Positions 48,858-56,162 of a DNA stretch of 62,000 nucleotides are shown here, piece after piece; position 1 is the first letter of the stretch; the number at the start of each line of letters is the position of its first letter. The stretch is from Cristatella mucedo (taxonomy: Eukaryota > Bryozoa > Phylactolaemata > Cristatellidae). A model generated the notes under the pieces. That model had not been told where the DNA came from. It saw nothing but the letters and a program-made list of their open reading frames with translations, and made no database searches. The translations under genes and the position numbers were made by a program. Location of the stretch: positions 1 to 62,000 of the forward strand of contig WPIO01000061.1 in assembly GCA_009760855.2 (NCBI GenBank), in the 5' to 3' direction.

Positions 48858-50081
48858 CACACACGTACACACACACCCGTGCATCACCATGCCTCTCCGG
48901 GTGAGTGTGCCAATTGCTAAGATGCTCACTCTGACATGGGATACCATGCTTACATTATAGAGACCAGAGACTCAAGTCTTTCGGTTTTGATGGAAGCAGC
49001 GAGCAGCACGTCTCTCGTGCTTCGACAGTCTGGCTATGGAGGGGGATGAGATCCAGCAGCAGCTGGGTCTACCATCGTGCTCTTCTTCCAGCTGCTGCCA
49101 GATGGCGGTGACAAGCTGTTGGTGAGCGATGAAGGATCAAAGACTCCGAGAGAGTTCTAATCGCACTCACTGCCAAAAACAGACCAACGACTAGTGGAGG
49201 TAGGTAAGGCAGCTGTGCCAGCAGCAGCTGCTGCAGCAGCAGGAAATGTTAACTGTGAATTCTAATAAAGCCACTTCCACAGAAGCTCCCTCCCTCAGTA
49301 GTCCATTCTCTGCTTGTTTATAAGAATAATAAGAACCCATTTGTACAGTGCCCTAAGAGAACTTAATCTCTTTCTGGGCATTTTACATATGCCATAAATT
49401 AAAGCAAGCCAAACCACTCACCAGTACGCCCCACCAGCTCTGAGAACGTAGAGATGAGATTTCGAAGTATGTCCACATCTTTACTGAACAGCTACAAGCA
49501 AAGTAAAAGGAAAAAATCAGACCAAGTCACTAGTTGTAGTGCTAGAGTTGATGCACTTTCTATGTTAATAAACGGAGCACAGTAAGAATAGTGTTGCACT
49601 AAAGAAGCTACGATATAGTACTAAACTTTAACAGTATGAATCCATAATAAGAGCTACCAGCTGCTGAGCACAAGCCGCATTCAGGCCATTGAAGTGCTGC
49701 AACCGAGGTGGTCCATACTGGCCCGACAGGTTGCCATGACAGCAGTAATTTTGAGAGAGCAGAGCACACGAGTGCAACAAGCTGTGCTAAGCTGTGGGCG
49801 TGGCCCGAGTGTGCAGTGCAGGCAAAACTCGTGATCTCTGTGCCACTCTGCAGATAGCAACTCTGATCATGATCCCGCATGCTACAAACGTGCTATTGCT
49901 ATTGTTAGTGCATGCAAGCAGAGTACATACGAGTTCCACGATGACTGCTGCACACCCAGCAGCTTAAGGGGTTGGAAAGTGGGCATTTAGGCAGGCAAAG
50001 GCAGGGCTGGCTGCACCAGTACCATCAGATCGAGCAACACAGAGGCTAGTTCGAGTGCAGCACAGAGGCTGATGCTGATGT

Positions 50082-50162
<81 letters not shown>

Positions 50163-52197
50163 GGCACACACGGGTGTATTTTGCCAAGATTGTGGGAAAA
50201 ACATGCATCCGCCAAAAAATATATGCCCTCGGCAGGAAGTGAAAGTCCAAGAGCAGTGGGCGCCAGTGCACTCGGGCAGGCAGCGCGAGTCAGTGAACAG
50301 ATGGTCATGCAAGGATAGCTTTAGCACTACTGCGAGCAGCAGCCCTGACATGGCCATGCATGAGCAGCACGTGTGACAGTCGTGAGACCAGCTCGCGTGC
50401 TTTCATCGGTTCCTTCTCCTGGGATCATTGGCTTGCACTCAGCAATATCTCCGGAATCAACGTCATTGCAGCCAACCGGAAGGGGGAGGGGGAAGAGGAG
50501 GAGGAGAAGGGAGTTGGCACGAAAGCAGTTAGTGGCACGATGAGCTTATTGATCACCGAGCTATTCTGCACTAAGCTGGGAAGACTGCGACTGCAGCTGC
50601 TGCTGCAGCAGCAGCAGCAGCCCTTCCGGTGTGCCACCGAGAGCAGGCAGCAGCTAGCGCATAGCTGATTTCCCCCATAACAACAATGGCTCGGCCACCA
50701 GACGTCTTGGCGAGCACGGTGAAACGTTGCGCCTCTCACGCTCAGCGTGCTACACAGAGCAGCCCCAGACGGCCAACAGCAGCCAGCCTGGTGCAGTCAG
50801 CCGTAGGCTTTCAGACCATTCAGCAGCTACCATCGGACAAGAGCCGCTCGGCTGGCTGACCTGACAGCTGGCGTGCCCCGAGCCATCGAGGTAGCAGCAG
50901 CTAGCCGAGCGAGCTTAATGGCCGCCCAAGCACACAAGTCGTCCGCTGGCTCAGCCTGGCCCAGAGGGGCGCTAATTGCATCACCTTAGCCACCGGCAGC
51001 AGAGCGGCTAGCGCACTGGGCCGAGCAGAGGAGGTTTGGGAGCACTGGCAGCGGTCCACGGCTGGCTGCCAGCACCTGGTATAAGCAGCGCTGCGCTGCC
51101 ACACACCCCTGAGCTGTGGCAGCGCGGCAGTGGCAGCCGATGCCAGCAGTGCCGGCGGCGGCGAATGAGCGCTCACCTCCAGAGCCGAGGTCAAGGATTG
51201 GACGTGACACGGCGACTTGAGAATGGCAAGCCTCGCCGATTTGTCTGCAAGACAAATTTAGTACTCATTTAGTACTCATCTACTATACAGATGCATGACA
51301 GGCTCAAGCCCAGTGGCATATGCGAAGTGCCTGGCTATGGATTAAGCTCTCTTGTAATGCTATACAAATGAAAAATGTATACAAAACTACTAAATGCAAT
51401 GCATAACGAGGTCACTTGTTCAGAAGTTTAATGAATAGGTACACGGGTAGTAGGTTTCGCAGCTAATAGAATCTGCGAGAATGAGGCAGATCGAGTCATG
51501 CAAGCGCTAATAACGTAGAACTAGCAGGTTCATTCGCCCAATCAGACTCAGTCGAATTCTTTAGGCTCAGACCCTCCAGTCTCTGCAGATCTGGTGCAGT
51601 CATTTTCTGATGAATCTGCAGCAATGATGGGCTTGTCGCGTTTAGCATAACGACAAGACAACCGGGAAGCATGCAGGAGGCATGTCCTCAAATACATAAC
51701 TTAGTCAAAGGCCCCCTGCGAAGAATGAAGCATCATTCGTGGTGGCTCGCATATCTAAAAGAAGCTTTGCATCACAGGCGATGACAACCAGGAAACTTTT
51801 ACATGGTATCATTCTTTCAGATTCGAATTTTCGGTCACTGATGCATGTTTGGCGGCCTCATCTCCACAACCAAACAATTCATATATTTTGTGAACGGCAA
51901 ACTCGCGCGCATGCACAAAGCTACCTACCCCGTGCCTCCGTAGTCCTTAAGACGCCTAGCGCGGTCACTATACCTAGACATCTAGTAATCCCACAATCAC
52001 CCAGTTGGCTTGCAGCTATGAGTACTGCTGTATGCAGTAACATCTGTACCAACATACCTTGTGAAAGCAGCAGCTGTAGAATCCTCGACGTAGTATACCG
52101 CAAGTTTTGGAGCTCTTCCGCATTCGGTTGCCGGGTCTGTGCAATCTGGCAAATTTTGTCTATGGCGTTAAAGTATGAACCAATTCTCAAATTCATT
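19209..52197 (-). CDS. AGTPBP1: Cytosolic carboxypeptidase 1 (tubulin deglutamylase), multi-exon gene
   Basis: The product is an M14 metallocarboxypeptidase that removes glutamates from tubulin tails and other acidic C termini in the cytosol. I place 22 coding exons, giving about 1290 residues (human about 1226). Order: N-terminal helical repeats (52.2-46.6 kb), acidic patch (46.3 kb), Ala/Ser linker (44.4-45.0 kb), CCP N-domain (43.4-28.0 kb), catalytic domain (26.1-21.3 kb) and acidic tail (19.5 kb). Visible catalytic features are the zinc-ligand pair [24 protein letters not shown], the third zinc His in [10 protein letters not shown], and the catalytic Glu of [10 protein letters not shown]. 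All exon phases agree from 49.48 kb downstream. One short exon between 49.48 and 52.06 kb is not located. The gene converges on ECI2, with about 1.7 kb between the ECI2 stop and this AATAAA. Confidence 0.95.
19474..19666 (-). CDS. AGTPBP1: AGTPBP1 last coding exon, acidic C terminus
   Basis: Acceptor ctttcatttttttag, stop TAG at 19474-19476. Phase matches the previous donor. Encodes [20 protein letters not shown] and [19 protein letters not shown], an acidic Ser/Asp tail like that of vertebrate CCP1. Further small exons in the preceding 1.6 kb intron cannot be excluded. Confidence 0.8.
19667..21279. other. AGTPBP1: Last AGTPBP1 intron
   Basis: 1.6 kb. Contains a SINE at 20215-20345. Two + frames (19695-19931 and 20728-20937) look moderately protein-like but are not recognised. 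Confidence 0.45.
20215..20345 (-). mobile_element. SINE family B copy
   Basis: CTGTATAGCACTCTAAAGAACGC...CAAGCGCTTATAACGTATGCC, GGGGCTCTAGCC box B relic and GTGAGCACCTGACCG head. Confidence 0.7.
21280..21485 (-). CDS. AGTPBP1: AGTPBP1 penultimate exon
   Basis: Acceptor gatcaacag. Encodes [20 protein letters not shown] and LRIKG, the conserved end of the catalytic domain, then a variable tail. Donor TGCAG|gtgcgg gives a phase that fits the acidic last exon. Without splicing the frame would stop at 21192. Confidence 0.9.
21486..21836 (-). repeat. AGTPBP1: AGTPBP1 intron with 18-base tandem repeats, stop-free
   Basis: About 21662-21785 holds four or more copies of CACGATCGCCCATCACGA. The 351-base intron is a multiple of 3 and has no stop in the exon frame, where the repeat reads RVVMGD over and over. 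Confidence 0.8.
21837..22013 (-). CDS. AGTPBP1: AGTPBP1 exon: catalytic glutamate
   Basis: 59 codons, acceptor ccattgcag, donor AGC|gtgagc. Encodes [33 protein letters not shown] and [18 protein letters not shown]. The Glu of KESTAR is the catalytic base. Confidence 0.95.
22014..24715. other. AGTPBP1: AGTPBP1 intron with repeat relics
   Basis: 2.7 kb. A minus-strand LINE/SINE stem-loop tail lies at 22978-23030 (AGCGCCCAAAGAGAAC...), followed by old repeat to about 23300. A 21-base tandem pair (CATTGAGCGAGATGCCATCGG) lies near 24105-24150. No other exon seen. Confidence 0.5.
24716..24995 (-). CDS. AGTPBP1: AGTPBP1 exon: GEDLNRRW and third zinc ligand
   Basis: Acceptor tctgttcag, donor TACAAG|gtaggt. 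Encodes [30 protein letters not shown] and [18 protein letters not shown]. The HGH segment carries the third zinc His. Confidence 0.95.
25364..25472 (-). CDS. AGTPBP1: AGTPBP1 exon: NPDGV motif
   Basis: Acceptor tcgtttcag, donor GGCAA|gtgcgt. Encodes [29 protein letters not shown]. The split AA|T codon restores the Asn of the GNHR substrate-binding element with the next exon. Confidence 0.95.
25705..25776 (-). CDS. AGTPBP1: AGTPBP1 exon: HPGE zinc-binding motif
   Basis: 72 bases, acceptor tttctgcag, donor AAAG|gtgcgc. Encodes [20 protein letters not shown]. The His and Glu of HPGE are two of the three M14 zinc ligands. Confidence 0.95.
25987..26119 (-). CDS. AGTPBP1: AGTPBP1 exon: entry to catalytic domain
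   Basis: Acceptor actattgcag, donor GCAG|gtcaag. Encodes [20 protein letters not shown] and [17 protein letters not shown]. The end is divergent (ARQQTAAG); the donor was chosen by phase. Confidence 0.85.
26370..27215 (+). mobile_element. Old LINE copy
   Basis: GCCAAGCACAATCTAGGCTT, then RT palm and C-terminal remnants (CTGACCTTCACTGGCTGCCC, TTAAGCATCAGCACATCG), broken by stops and indels. In an AGTPBP1 intron, opposite strand. Confidence 0.75.
27408..27583 (+). mobile_element. Best SINE family A copy
   Basis: Box A-like TGGCACACTAGG (27411-27422), box B GGTTCGATTCC (27462-27472). Two clear hairpins: GACCTCGG/CCGAGGTC (27441-27458) and TATCACCAC/GTGGTGATA (27490-27514). Ends TCAGCTAGGATTTATTTATT. 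Confidence 0.9.
27985..28217 (-). CDS. AGTPBP1: AGTPBP1 exon: end of N-domain
   Basis: Acceptor tacgttgcag, donor CTTCAG|gtttgt. Encodes [41 protein letters not shown] and YPYTYSTLQ, all family-typical. Confidence 0.95.
28218..30936. other. AGTPBP1: AGTPBP1 intron
   Basis: 2.7 kb. Contains short tandem duplications (TACGTAATCTATTAGCTAAG twice near 28850-28890), a minus LINE tail at 29355-29415 and the + LINE at 29665-30540. No further exon seen. Confidence 0.6.
29665..30545 (+). mobile_element. LINE 3' portion, well preserved
   Basis: An open frame of 177 codons (29840-30373) covers the RT C-terminal domain ([38 protein letters not shown]), then the 3' UTR, stem-loop and (ATT)n. Confidence 0.92.
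30937..31093 (-). CDS. AGTPBP1: AGTPBP1 exon: WFYFEV segment
   Basis: Acceptor ggctgtag, donor TTCG|gtatga. Encodes [20 protein letters not shown], then [19 protein letters not shown] and [10 protein letters not shown]. Confidence 0.95.
31310..31645 (-). mobile_element. Tc1-like transposase C-terminal relic
   Basis: Minus-strand frame at about 31540-31640 reads [20 protein letters not shown] then RDIKYW and a stop. This matches the C-terminal pattern of Tc1/mariner transposases (MPRR...VI.A.GG...Y). AT-rich sequence down to CAGTCACTTTTTTAAATTGC near 31308 may be one end. The other end was not found. Confidence 0.6.
31646..32225. other. AT-rich intron sequence, no gene
   Basis: Nothing recognised between the Tc1 relic and the LINE fragments. 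Confidence 0.4.
32230..33485 (+). mobile_element. Degraded LINE copy
   Basis: Frame fragments follow LINE order: [61 protein letters not shown]. Stops and small indels break it. It abuts the 5' end of the better copy. Confidence 0.85.
33490..36991 (+). mobile_element. Near-full-length CR1/L2-like LINE (endonuclease-reverse transcriptase)
   Basis: Non-LTR retrotransposon protein in three overlapping frames: about 33533-34788 (AP endonuclease: LTETWL, VVYRPPG, MGDFNVH, SDHMQI), 34728-35660 (RT start; [10 protein letters not shown]) and 35650-36748 ([25 protein letters not shown]; then [16 protein letters not shown]). Frame breaks sit at a 10-C run (34740-34749) and a 5-A run (35646-35650). A 3' UTR, stem-loop (36914-36953) and (ATT)n follow. 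No separate ORF1 was seen, so the 5' end may be incomplete. Lies in the 7.2 kb AGTPBP1 intron, opposite strand. Confidence 0.93.
36914..36953 (+). other. LINE 3' terminal stem-loop
   Basis: Outer stem AAAGCGCC/GGCGCTTT, inner stem AGAGA/TCTCT, loop TTAAGT. UnaL2-type LINEs are known to need a 3' stem-loop for template recognition. The repeated presence of this structure at 3' ends in the window suggests the same role. Confidence 0.7.
36992..37845 (+). mobile_element. Second LINE fragment joined to the first
   Basis: Begins inside the RT (AAATCTAGGTGTCACATTCC) directly after the (ATT)n tail of the preceding copy. Carries [20 protein letters not shown] and [14 protein letters not shown], then a tail stem-loop with AAGTGCCTAGACAG. 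More diverged. Confidence 0.85.
38285..38366 (-). CDS. AGTPBP1: AGTPBP1 exon: [11 protein letters not shown]
   Basis: 82-base exon, acceptor ttttcattgcag, donor CAG|gtagga. Encodes [18 protein letters not shown], among the most conserved strings in the CCP family. It stands alone in LINE-rich sequence, 4.6 kb from the previous exon and 7.2 kb from the next, and joins both in phase. Confidence 0.93.
38400..39590 (-). mobile_element. LINE copy, third subfamily
   Basis: Starts 34 bases beyond AGTPBP1 exon 38285-38366. Tail stem-loop relic at 38420-38465, UTR and C-terminal region, and RT palm at 39360-39560 (minus: [20 protein letters not shown]). Many stops. Confidence 0.75.
39660..40760 (-). 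mobile_element. Second LINE family, 3' half
   Basis: Minus-strand frames carry [40 protein letters not shown] and [20 protein letters not shown], with RT remnants ([13 protein letters not shown]) upstream. Closely similar to 58747-59480. Confidence 0.88.
40765..41228 (+). mobile_element. LINE 3' fragment
   Basis: Starts CCCCACCAGGCTAAGCATCG, runs through the C-terminal remnant and UTR to stem-loop (AAAGCACCCAGAGAAATACTG) and ATTATT. Confidence 0.8.
41290..41960. mobile_element. Inverted pair of internal LINE pieces
   Basis: + piece 41290-41440 ([25 protein letters not shown]) and - piece 41500-41960 ([32 protein letters not shown]). Both match the segment at about 34600-34730 of the long copy, in opposite orientation. 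Confidence 0.65.
41961..42952. other. AGTPBP1: AGTPBP1 intron, nothing recognised
   Basis: No exon, repeat family or RNA gene supported. Confidence 0.4.
42953..43111 (-). CDS. AGTPBP1: AGTPBP1 exon: CCP N-domain
   Basis: Acceptor gcatgcag, donor CAAAG|gtatgc. Encodes [20 protein letters not shown] and [11 protein letters not shown], aligned with the ERLI...VVYDLD segment of CCP1. Confidence 0.92.
43203..43399 (-). CDS. AGTPBP1: AGTPBP1 exon: start of CCP N-domain
   Basis: Donor CAAAG|gtaagg. Encodes [20 protein letters not shown] ending FGTQ, a family hallmark. I place the upper end at acceptor tctctgtttcag, which fits the phase. The frame stays open to 43633, so a longer exon is possible. 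Confidence 0.85.
44365..45006 (-). CDS. AGTPBP1: AGTPBP1 exon: long Ala/Ser-rich linker
   Basis: 214 codons, phase 0 at both ends, acceptor gtctttaag, donor GCAGCG|gtgagt. The frame is open throughout and fits its neighbours, but it is low-complexity (Ala, Ser, Gly, Pro, Leu) with no similarity I recognise to the vertebrate linker. CCP1 linkers diverge fast, so frame and length are inferred from splice phase. Confidence 0.65.
45120..45445. repeat. (GT)n and (GA)n microsatellites
   Basis: (GT)-rich 45128-45220, (GA)n 45256-45289, a 16-base repeat GTGTGCGCGGTTACAG three times near 45313-45360, (GT)n 45363-45392 and (GA)n 45411-45441. In the intron upstream of the AGTPBP1 linker exon. Confidence 0.95.
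45514..45612 (-). CDS. AGTPBP1: AGTPBP1 exon: MYETFFPEL motif
   Basis: 33 codons, acceptor ggttctag, donor CTG|gtcagt. Encodes [20 protein letters not shown], equivalent to the conserved LKMYEHLFPEL element. Confidence 0.9.
45903..46213. repeat. (CT)n tract, about 310 bases
   Basis: Near-perfect CT runs with TCTGTC interruptions, 41 bases from the donor of AGTPBP1 exon 46255-46394. Frames through it give only Arg-Glu or Ser-Leu repeats and are not coding. Confidence 0.97.
46255..46394 (-). CDS. AGTPBP1: AGTPBP1 exon: acidic patch
   Basis: Acceptor tgtttctag, donor CGAT|gtaagt. Encodes a Ser/Glu/Asp run ([20 protein letters not shown]), matching the position of the acidic linker in CCP1. Confidence 0.85.
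46558..46794 (-). CDS. AGTPBP1: AGTPBP1 exon: end of helical-repeat domain
   Basis: Acceptor acaattgcag. Encodes [20 protein letters not shown] and [17 protein letters not shown], then [10 protein letters not shown] chose donor AGAG|gtgatt because its phase fits the next exon. A stronger-looking gtgagc ten bases upstream would shift the frame. Confidence 0.88.
46946..47092 (-). CDS. AGTPBP1: AGTPBP1 exon: helical repeat
   Basis: Acceptor gctttgcag, donor CTCA|gtgagt. Encodes [20 protein letters not shown] and [15 protein letters not shown]. The xDWQR/xDWHR element is conserved in the family. Confidence 0.9.
47241..47372 (-). CDS. AGTPBP1: AGTPBP1 exon: helical repeat
   Basis: Acceptor ccctgtcag, donor TCGA|gtaggc. 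Encodes [20 protein letters not shown] and [15 protein letters not shown], in phase on both sides. Confidence 0.9.
47642..47776 (-). CDS. AGTPBP1: AGTPBP1 exon: RFGVKAR repeat
   Basis: Acceptor cgttgtag, donor AGCA|gtacgt. Encodes [19 protein letters not shown] and [14 protein letters not shown]. The KKxFGVKAR motif is diagnostic of CCP1. Confidence 0.9.
47859..47999 (-). CDS. AGTPBP1: AGTPBP1 exon: helical repeat
   Basis: Acceptor ctgctttag sits directly downstream of a (GCT)n tract; donor AGGG|gtgagt. Encodes [20 protein letters not shown] and [12 protein letters not shown], aligned with the family's repeat helices. Confidence 0.85.
48000..49421. other. AGTPBP1: AGTPBP1 intron with repeats
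   Basis: (GCT/GCA)n at 48004-48076 at the acceptor side of the next exon. A tRNA-like box B (minus, GTGTTCGACTCC) with head relic at 48180-48250 is probably a SINE. (CA)n lies at 48676-48712 and 48803-48884, and a stem-loop tail (minus) at 49345-49395, 26 bases from the next donor. Confidence 0.6.
49422..49483 (-). CDS. AGTPBP1: AGTPBP1 exon: helical repeat
   Basis: Acceptor gctgttcag, donor ACTG|gtgagt. Encodes [20 protein letters not shown], which matches the CCP1 segment before the conserved armadillo-like repeats. Phase 1 at its end fits the next exon. Confidence 0.8.
50083..50158. repeat. (CA)n microsatellite
   Basis: About 38 uninterrupted CA units. Confidence 0.98.
51275..51380 (+). 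mobile_element. SINE family B, partial
   Basis: Box B relic GGCTCAAGCCC, GGCATATGCGAAGTGCCTGG, GGATTAAGCTCTCTTGTAA and CTATACAAATG. Confidence 0.65.
52058..52197 (-). CDS. AGTPBP1: AGTPBP1 most upstream exon seen
   Basis: Donor CAAG|gtatgt. Encodes [19 protein letters not shown] and [19 protein letters not shown], which resembles the N-terminal helices of CCP1. An ATG at 52194-52196 could be the start. However, tgtcttttttag directly before it is a good acceptor, so this may be an internal exon with the first exon further upstream. Confidence 0.65.
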
Positions 52198-52539
52198 CTA
52201 AAAAAAGACAACCGAGTGTAGAAATTCAGTGGGATAGCTATCTCAATCTATTCAGTGCCGCAGATACGCTTGCTGCCTATGCTTACGTCTTCTCCATTAC
52301 TGCAAGGAAGCATTACGTCGGGTTTCTCATTTGGAAGTCATCAGCGTTACTACTCTGCAAGCGTGCCACATAGGAAATTCAAAAGGACTCGTGGATGAAG
52401 TGTTCATTAAGAATGCGCAAACAGTGCTCAACAACTTTCGCGTGCCGAGGAGCAATCCGATAAACGGAATCGACCAGCATGCATTCACACCTAGTAGGCT
52501 GCATGCTGTGCCGCCATCATGCGGCGTCCTGCAGGGAGC

Positions 52540-53160
52540 CGGTATAACACCTTGGTAACGGTTGATTATGCTAACGTGAGTCTATTTAAACCACGTCCAA
52601 GTGAAAGAATTAATAAAAAGTCTAATGATAGATTTTTGACCAACCAAGATCATTATTCACTATCGCTGACGCGGCCATTAGTGTATGCAGGAGGTCGCCT
52701 CCAGTTCACATTTAGCCCGCTACGGAAGTCTTGCTTCGTGACCGGAAATGTCTTGTCTAGCTATTAGATTACTCTTCTCTTAGATGAGAGAAAACGGTTC
52801 CTCGTGTATCTAATACAAATTAGTGCTCACGTCTTACATTCTGTCGTAAGGTATAAGAGTGCGCTTAGATTGGTCACGTGGTCGCAGAGTCCTACCCAGG
52901 CTACGCCAGAGACTAAATAAACTAAATGTAACCTGGTTCAGCTTAAGGCTTGAACCGCGAGTTCTCCTTGGTCAGCCTTAATAACACCTTTTGACGACTA
53001 GAATTTGTCTACAGTTTTCAGCTAGGATTGGTCAGCTGGTCAATCGTTACCACCAACTCGTCTGGTTTTAAGCTGCTCTGCTACCGCTTCGCTTGGCTGG
53101 GCCGCATTAAAGGGGGTTCGACGAATTACCGCTATCGGCTCTAATTAAGCTAGAATTCCC
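52540..53160 (+). mobile_element. Possible LTR of a retrotransposon
   Basis: A TATAAGAG box near 52852, AATAAA near 52915, and a TGGAGGCCCGTAAGC stretch (53169-53183) just past the segment that could be a primer-binding site. No second LTR or pol was found, so it would be solo or truncated. Weak. Confidence 0.25.
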
Positions 53161-53384
53161 CAAAAATTGGAGGCCCGTAAGCAATATTTTGAGAGAGTAT
53201 TGTAGTCCATCGTCACTTTAATGTACCCACAAACTTTCTTCTCTTTTCGCTCTTGCGTTCTCATACTAATGGGGTGCGAAGTCGCTGGCCGATTTGGCAA
53301 TACACTTCAATCCACCTAAAGTCACGACAAATTGGCTACGCGAAGCTCCCAACAGCATTTAATATAGCGCTACACTATATTGAG

Positions 53385-53698
53385 TGGGCATCCCTGAGTT
53401 GACCGCATTAAAGAAAACTAAAAAACGCACCTACTTATCGTAGCATTTGGTGTGTGTCCATGGGATTTGTCTTTTACGTGCTTATGCGTGCTGACACTGC
53501 GAATGTTGCCAATAACCATAATTGCATGCTGACTCTGTGTATGTCACCCTAAATATGTTATTCTTGTTATTTATTGAGCATGCTACCGCTAACCAGTTGA
53601 TCGTGCTTCCTTTGCAGCAAATGCAAAGTGCATAAAATAGGATTGAGTTCTTTGAGGGTGCTTTATCAAATTTATTATTATTTTTATTATTACTATTA
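53385..53698 (+). mobile_element. LINE 3' fragment
   Basis: UTR (TGCTTATGCGTGCTGACACT), AAAGTGCATAAAATAGGATTG...GAGGGTGCTTTATC stem-loop and (ATT)n. Confidence 0.8.
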
Positions 53699-53699
53699 C

Positions 53700-54335
53700 C
53701 CAAAAATTATAGCCCCAACCCTCTTGCGCATTCTAACGAAGTCCGCGGTAATAGGTTGCAGCAGCCTGGGCCAATACCGAAATCCACTGCAGAGAACAGA
53801 AATCCTATGTAAAAAAGCTCCTTTTTATTGCATGCGACTCTAAACACTGTGACATTTGTATTGACACAACTTCATAAGAATTGGAAATTGTGTTCTCATG
53901 CAATGTACTGTAATCGAATGCAACAGTCGGGGGGGGGGGAATACGACCATTCGTCGCAAAATGACTAGAAATAAATTTCAATTTGTTTTGCACACTAAAG
54001 CGAAAAAGGACCGGGTGCTGATGTCAATTGCAGTGCATTTTCTGAAAACGAATATGCACACGCACAATTTAGTTTCGTTTCTCATGGCCTATCTCAAACA
54101 GTGCACATCAAGTTACAGCAATAGCCCAGTCCTTTACCGCAATCCACATCAATCCACTACAATCCACAAAAATGAGCAGAAATCGTACACTGGAGGCCCT
54201 CATTTCAATTGCACATTACACTAAACTCCGTGCATAATGTAATCACGAAATTTCACTACAACTTCCCGGGCAGTCATATGCATTGCCCTACAATTGACTT
54301 CAATGGTGCAGCCAATACAACAATATAAAAGTATT
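53700..54335. other. AT-rich sequence, no gene
   Basis: Only a 10-base G run at about 53929-53938 and short repeated phrases (ATCCACTRCA) stand out. Confidence 0.4.
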
Positions 54336-54490
54336 AGCTGACTAAATAGCCCAATTTTTATATCGGCTGAAGAGCCTTAGTGGCTGTCACCACCGCTTGA
54401 AGTTAGCAATATTGGATCGTGCACCGCAAGATTCGAACTAACGATCTCGATTGTAAAAAGCAAGTACCTTACCTCCCGGGCTGTTGCCGC
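54335..54490 (-). mobile_element. SINE family A copy
   Basis: Minus-strand head GGTAAGGTACTTGC, box B GTTCGAATC, GGTGGTGACAGCC body and the TAGTCAGCTAATAC end. Confidence 0.7.
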
Positions 54491-54669
54491 CAATGAATGT
54501 ACCGTCTTCCACTAGACAAATCTCAGAAATATGTTTCTCAATAATTAATTTTGAATGCATAATTACAATATTACACCTCACTATATTTAAATGCCCAACA
54601 ACATGATTAAAACCTATTTCGCACATTCAAGCTCCAACAATGCATGGCAATCAATAGCAAATAATAAGA

Positions 54670-54905
54670 ATAATAAAAATAATGCACTTGATAAAACGCC
54701 CTCAGAGAACTCAATCTCTTTCTAGGCGCTTTACATTTGCTGCAAAGGGAAGCGCGATTGAATGGTGAATAATATTATGCTTGATAAACATGAATAATGT
54801 GGTTAAGGGTGACATGCACAGGGTCAGCATGAAAATGTGGTTAGTGGCATTATGCAGTGTCGGCACGCATAAGCACACGAAGGACGAATCACAGGAACCC
54901 ACTGA
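54670..54905 (-). mobile_element. LINE 3' fragment
   Basis: (AAT)n, then stem-loop in reverse (AAACGCCCTCAGAGAACTC...CTAGGCGCTTTAC) and the family UTR. Confidence 0.88.
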
Positions 54906-55164
54906 GCAAGACTCGGCTCAAAGCCACAATCCATTGCCATCCACCACATATCGACTGTCTGAGAAAATTTCCAGTACTCATTACATATAATCCTTTACTA
55001 AGTGAGGACATAACGTTAGTCAATTTCCAACGTTTAATGTCGGGTATGACGATCGACGGCAACGAATCAGGAAAATACTGCAATCCCTCGCAAATCACCA
55101 AAAAATGGGCGAAGCTTCTATTCCCTTTGAAACTTCAAACCTTGCTACTAAGTTTCAATAATAG

Positions 55165-56162
55165 TAATAATAATAATGAAGTACTAGATAAAGCGCCCTC
55201 AAGGAACTCAATCTCTTTCTAGGTGCTTCACATTTGCTGCAAAGGGAAACGCGAATGAATGGTGATTAATATCATGCTTGATAAGAGACATGAATGACAT
55301 GGCTAGGGGTGACATGCACAGGGTCGGCATGCAAGAGTGGTTAGTGGCAGCATGCACAGTGTCAGCACGCATAAGCACGTGAAGGACGAATCACAGAGAC
55401 CCACTAAATGCTGTCCTAAAAAGGTGTGTTTTTAAGTTCTTTTTAAATGTGGTCATGTCAGGGGATGTTGTGGCGAAAGTCGTGAGGAAGTTCCAGGCTT
55501 TATGAGCATACGAACGAAATGCACGGTCTCCAAAGGATTTGAGGTTTGCACGAGATATTGGTAGACTGTTGGATTCCAAAAAGCGGGTGGTACGATGCTT
55601 GGCCCGATGGGGGAGTATATCTGAGAGATAGGCTGGAGCCATAGAATGAAGAGACCTAAAAGTGAGCGACAAAACCTTGAAGTCGATCCGTTGCTTGACT
55701 GGTAGCCAGTGCAGGTTGGTGAGAAGGGGTGCGATGAGGCAACTGCGTCGCTCACAGCAAACAAGCCTAGCTGCAGTGTTTTGCACCACCGGCTGTATTC
55801 GCCTGATTGCACATGCCGATAGGCCAGCAAGCAGTAAGTCGCAGAAGTCTAGATGTGCTGTCACAAAAGCGTGGACCAACTTAAACATGGTATCCTTATC
55901 TAAAAAAGTCCCAATTTCAGCAACCTTAAGTATCTAAAAGTAGGCAGACTTGATTGTGGAGTCGATGTGGTCGTCTAATGAGAGGTCACTTCGAAACATT
56001 AAACCTTAATTTCAAGCTGATTCAGCAAAAGATGTGCTTGCCGAGCCAATTTTTGAGTATCAGCCTATCCCATTTCTGAATCACACCGTATTTGCCTATA
56101 ACTAATAAGTTGTTTTTATCATCGTTTAGTTTAAGAAAATTTGCTGCCATCCATGTGCGGAT
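55165..56162 (-). mobile_element. LINE 3' half
   Basis: Open minus frame 55391-55888 with [40 protein letters not shown] and a DRAF...KAWN end. UTR and stem-loop toward 55175, (AAT)n at the end. The 5' edge meets an opposed copy near 56162. Confidence 0.92.

Larger units (their letters stand above)
49484..52057. other. AGTPBP1: AGTPBP1 intron(s) holding an unplaced exon
   Basis: Phases on either side (1 before, 2 after) require at least one short exon of about 20 codons here. I could not identify it. Also contains (CA)n 50083-50158 and a SINE B tail at 51290-51375. Confidence 0.5.

Noticed and set aside
49939-49970. Candidate for the missing AGTPBP1 exon (cttaag acceptor, gtatgt donor)
   Set aside because: Its phase does not fit the exon at 49483, and the encoded peptide is not clearly conserved.
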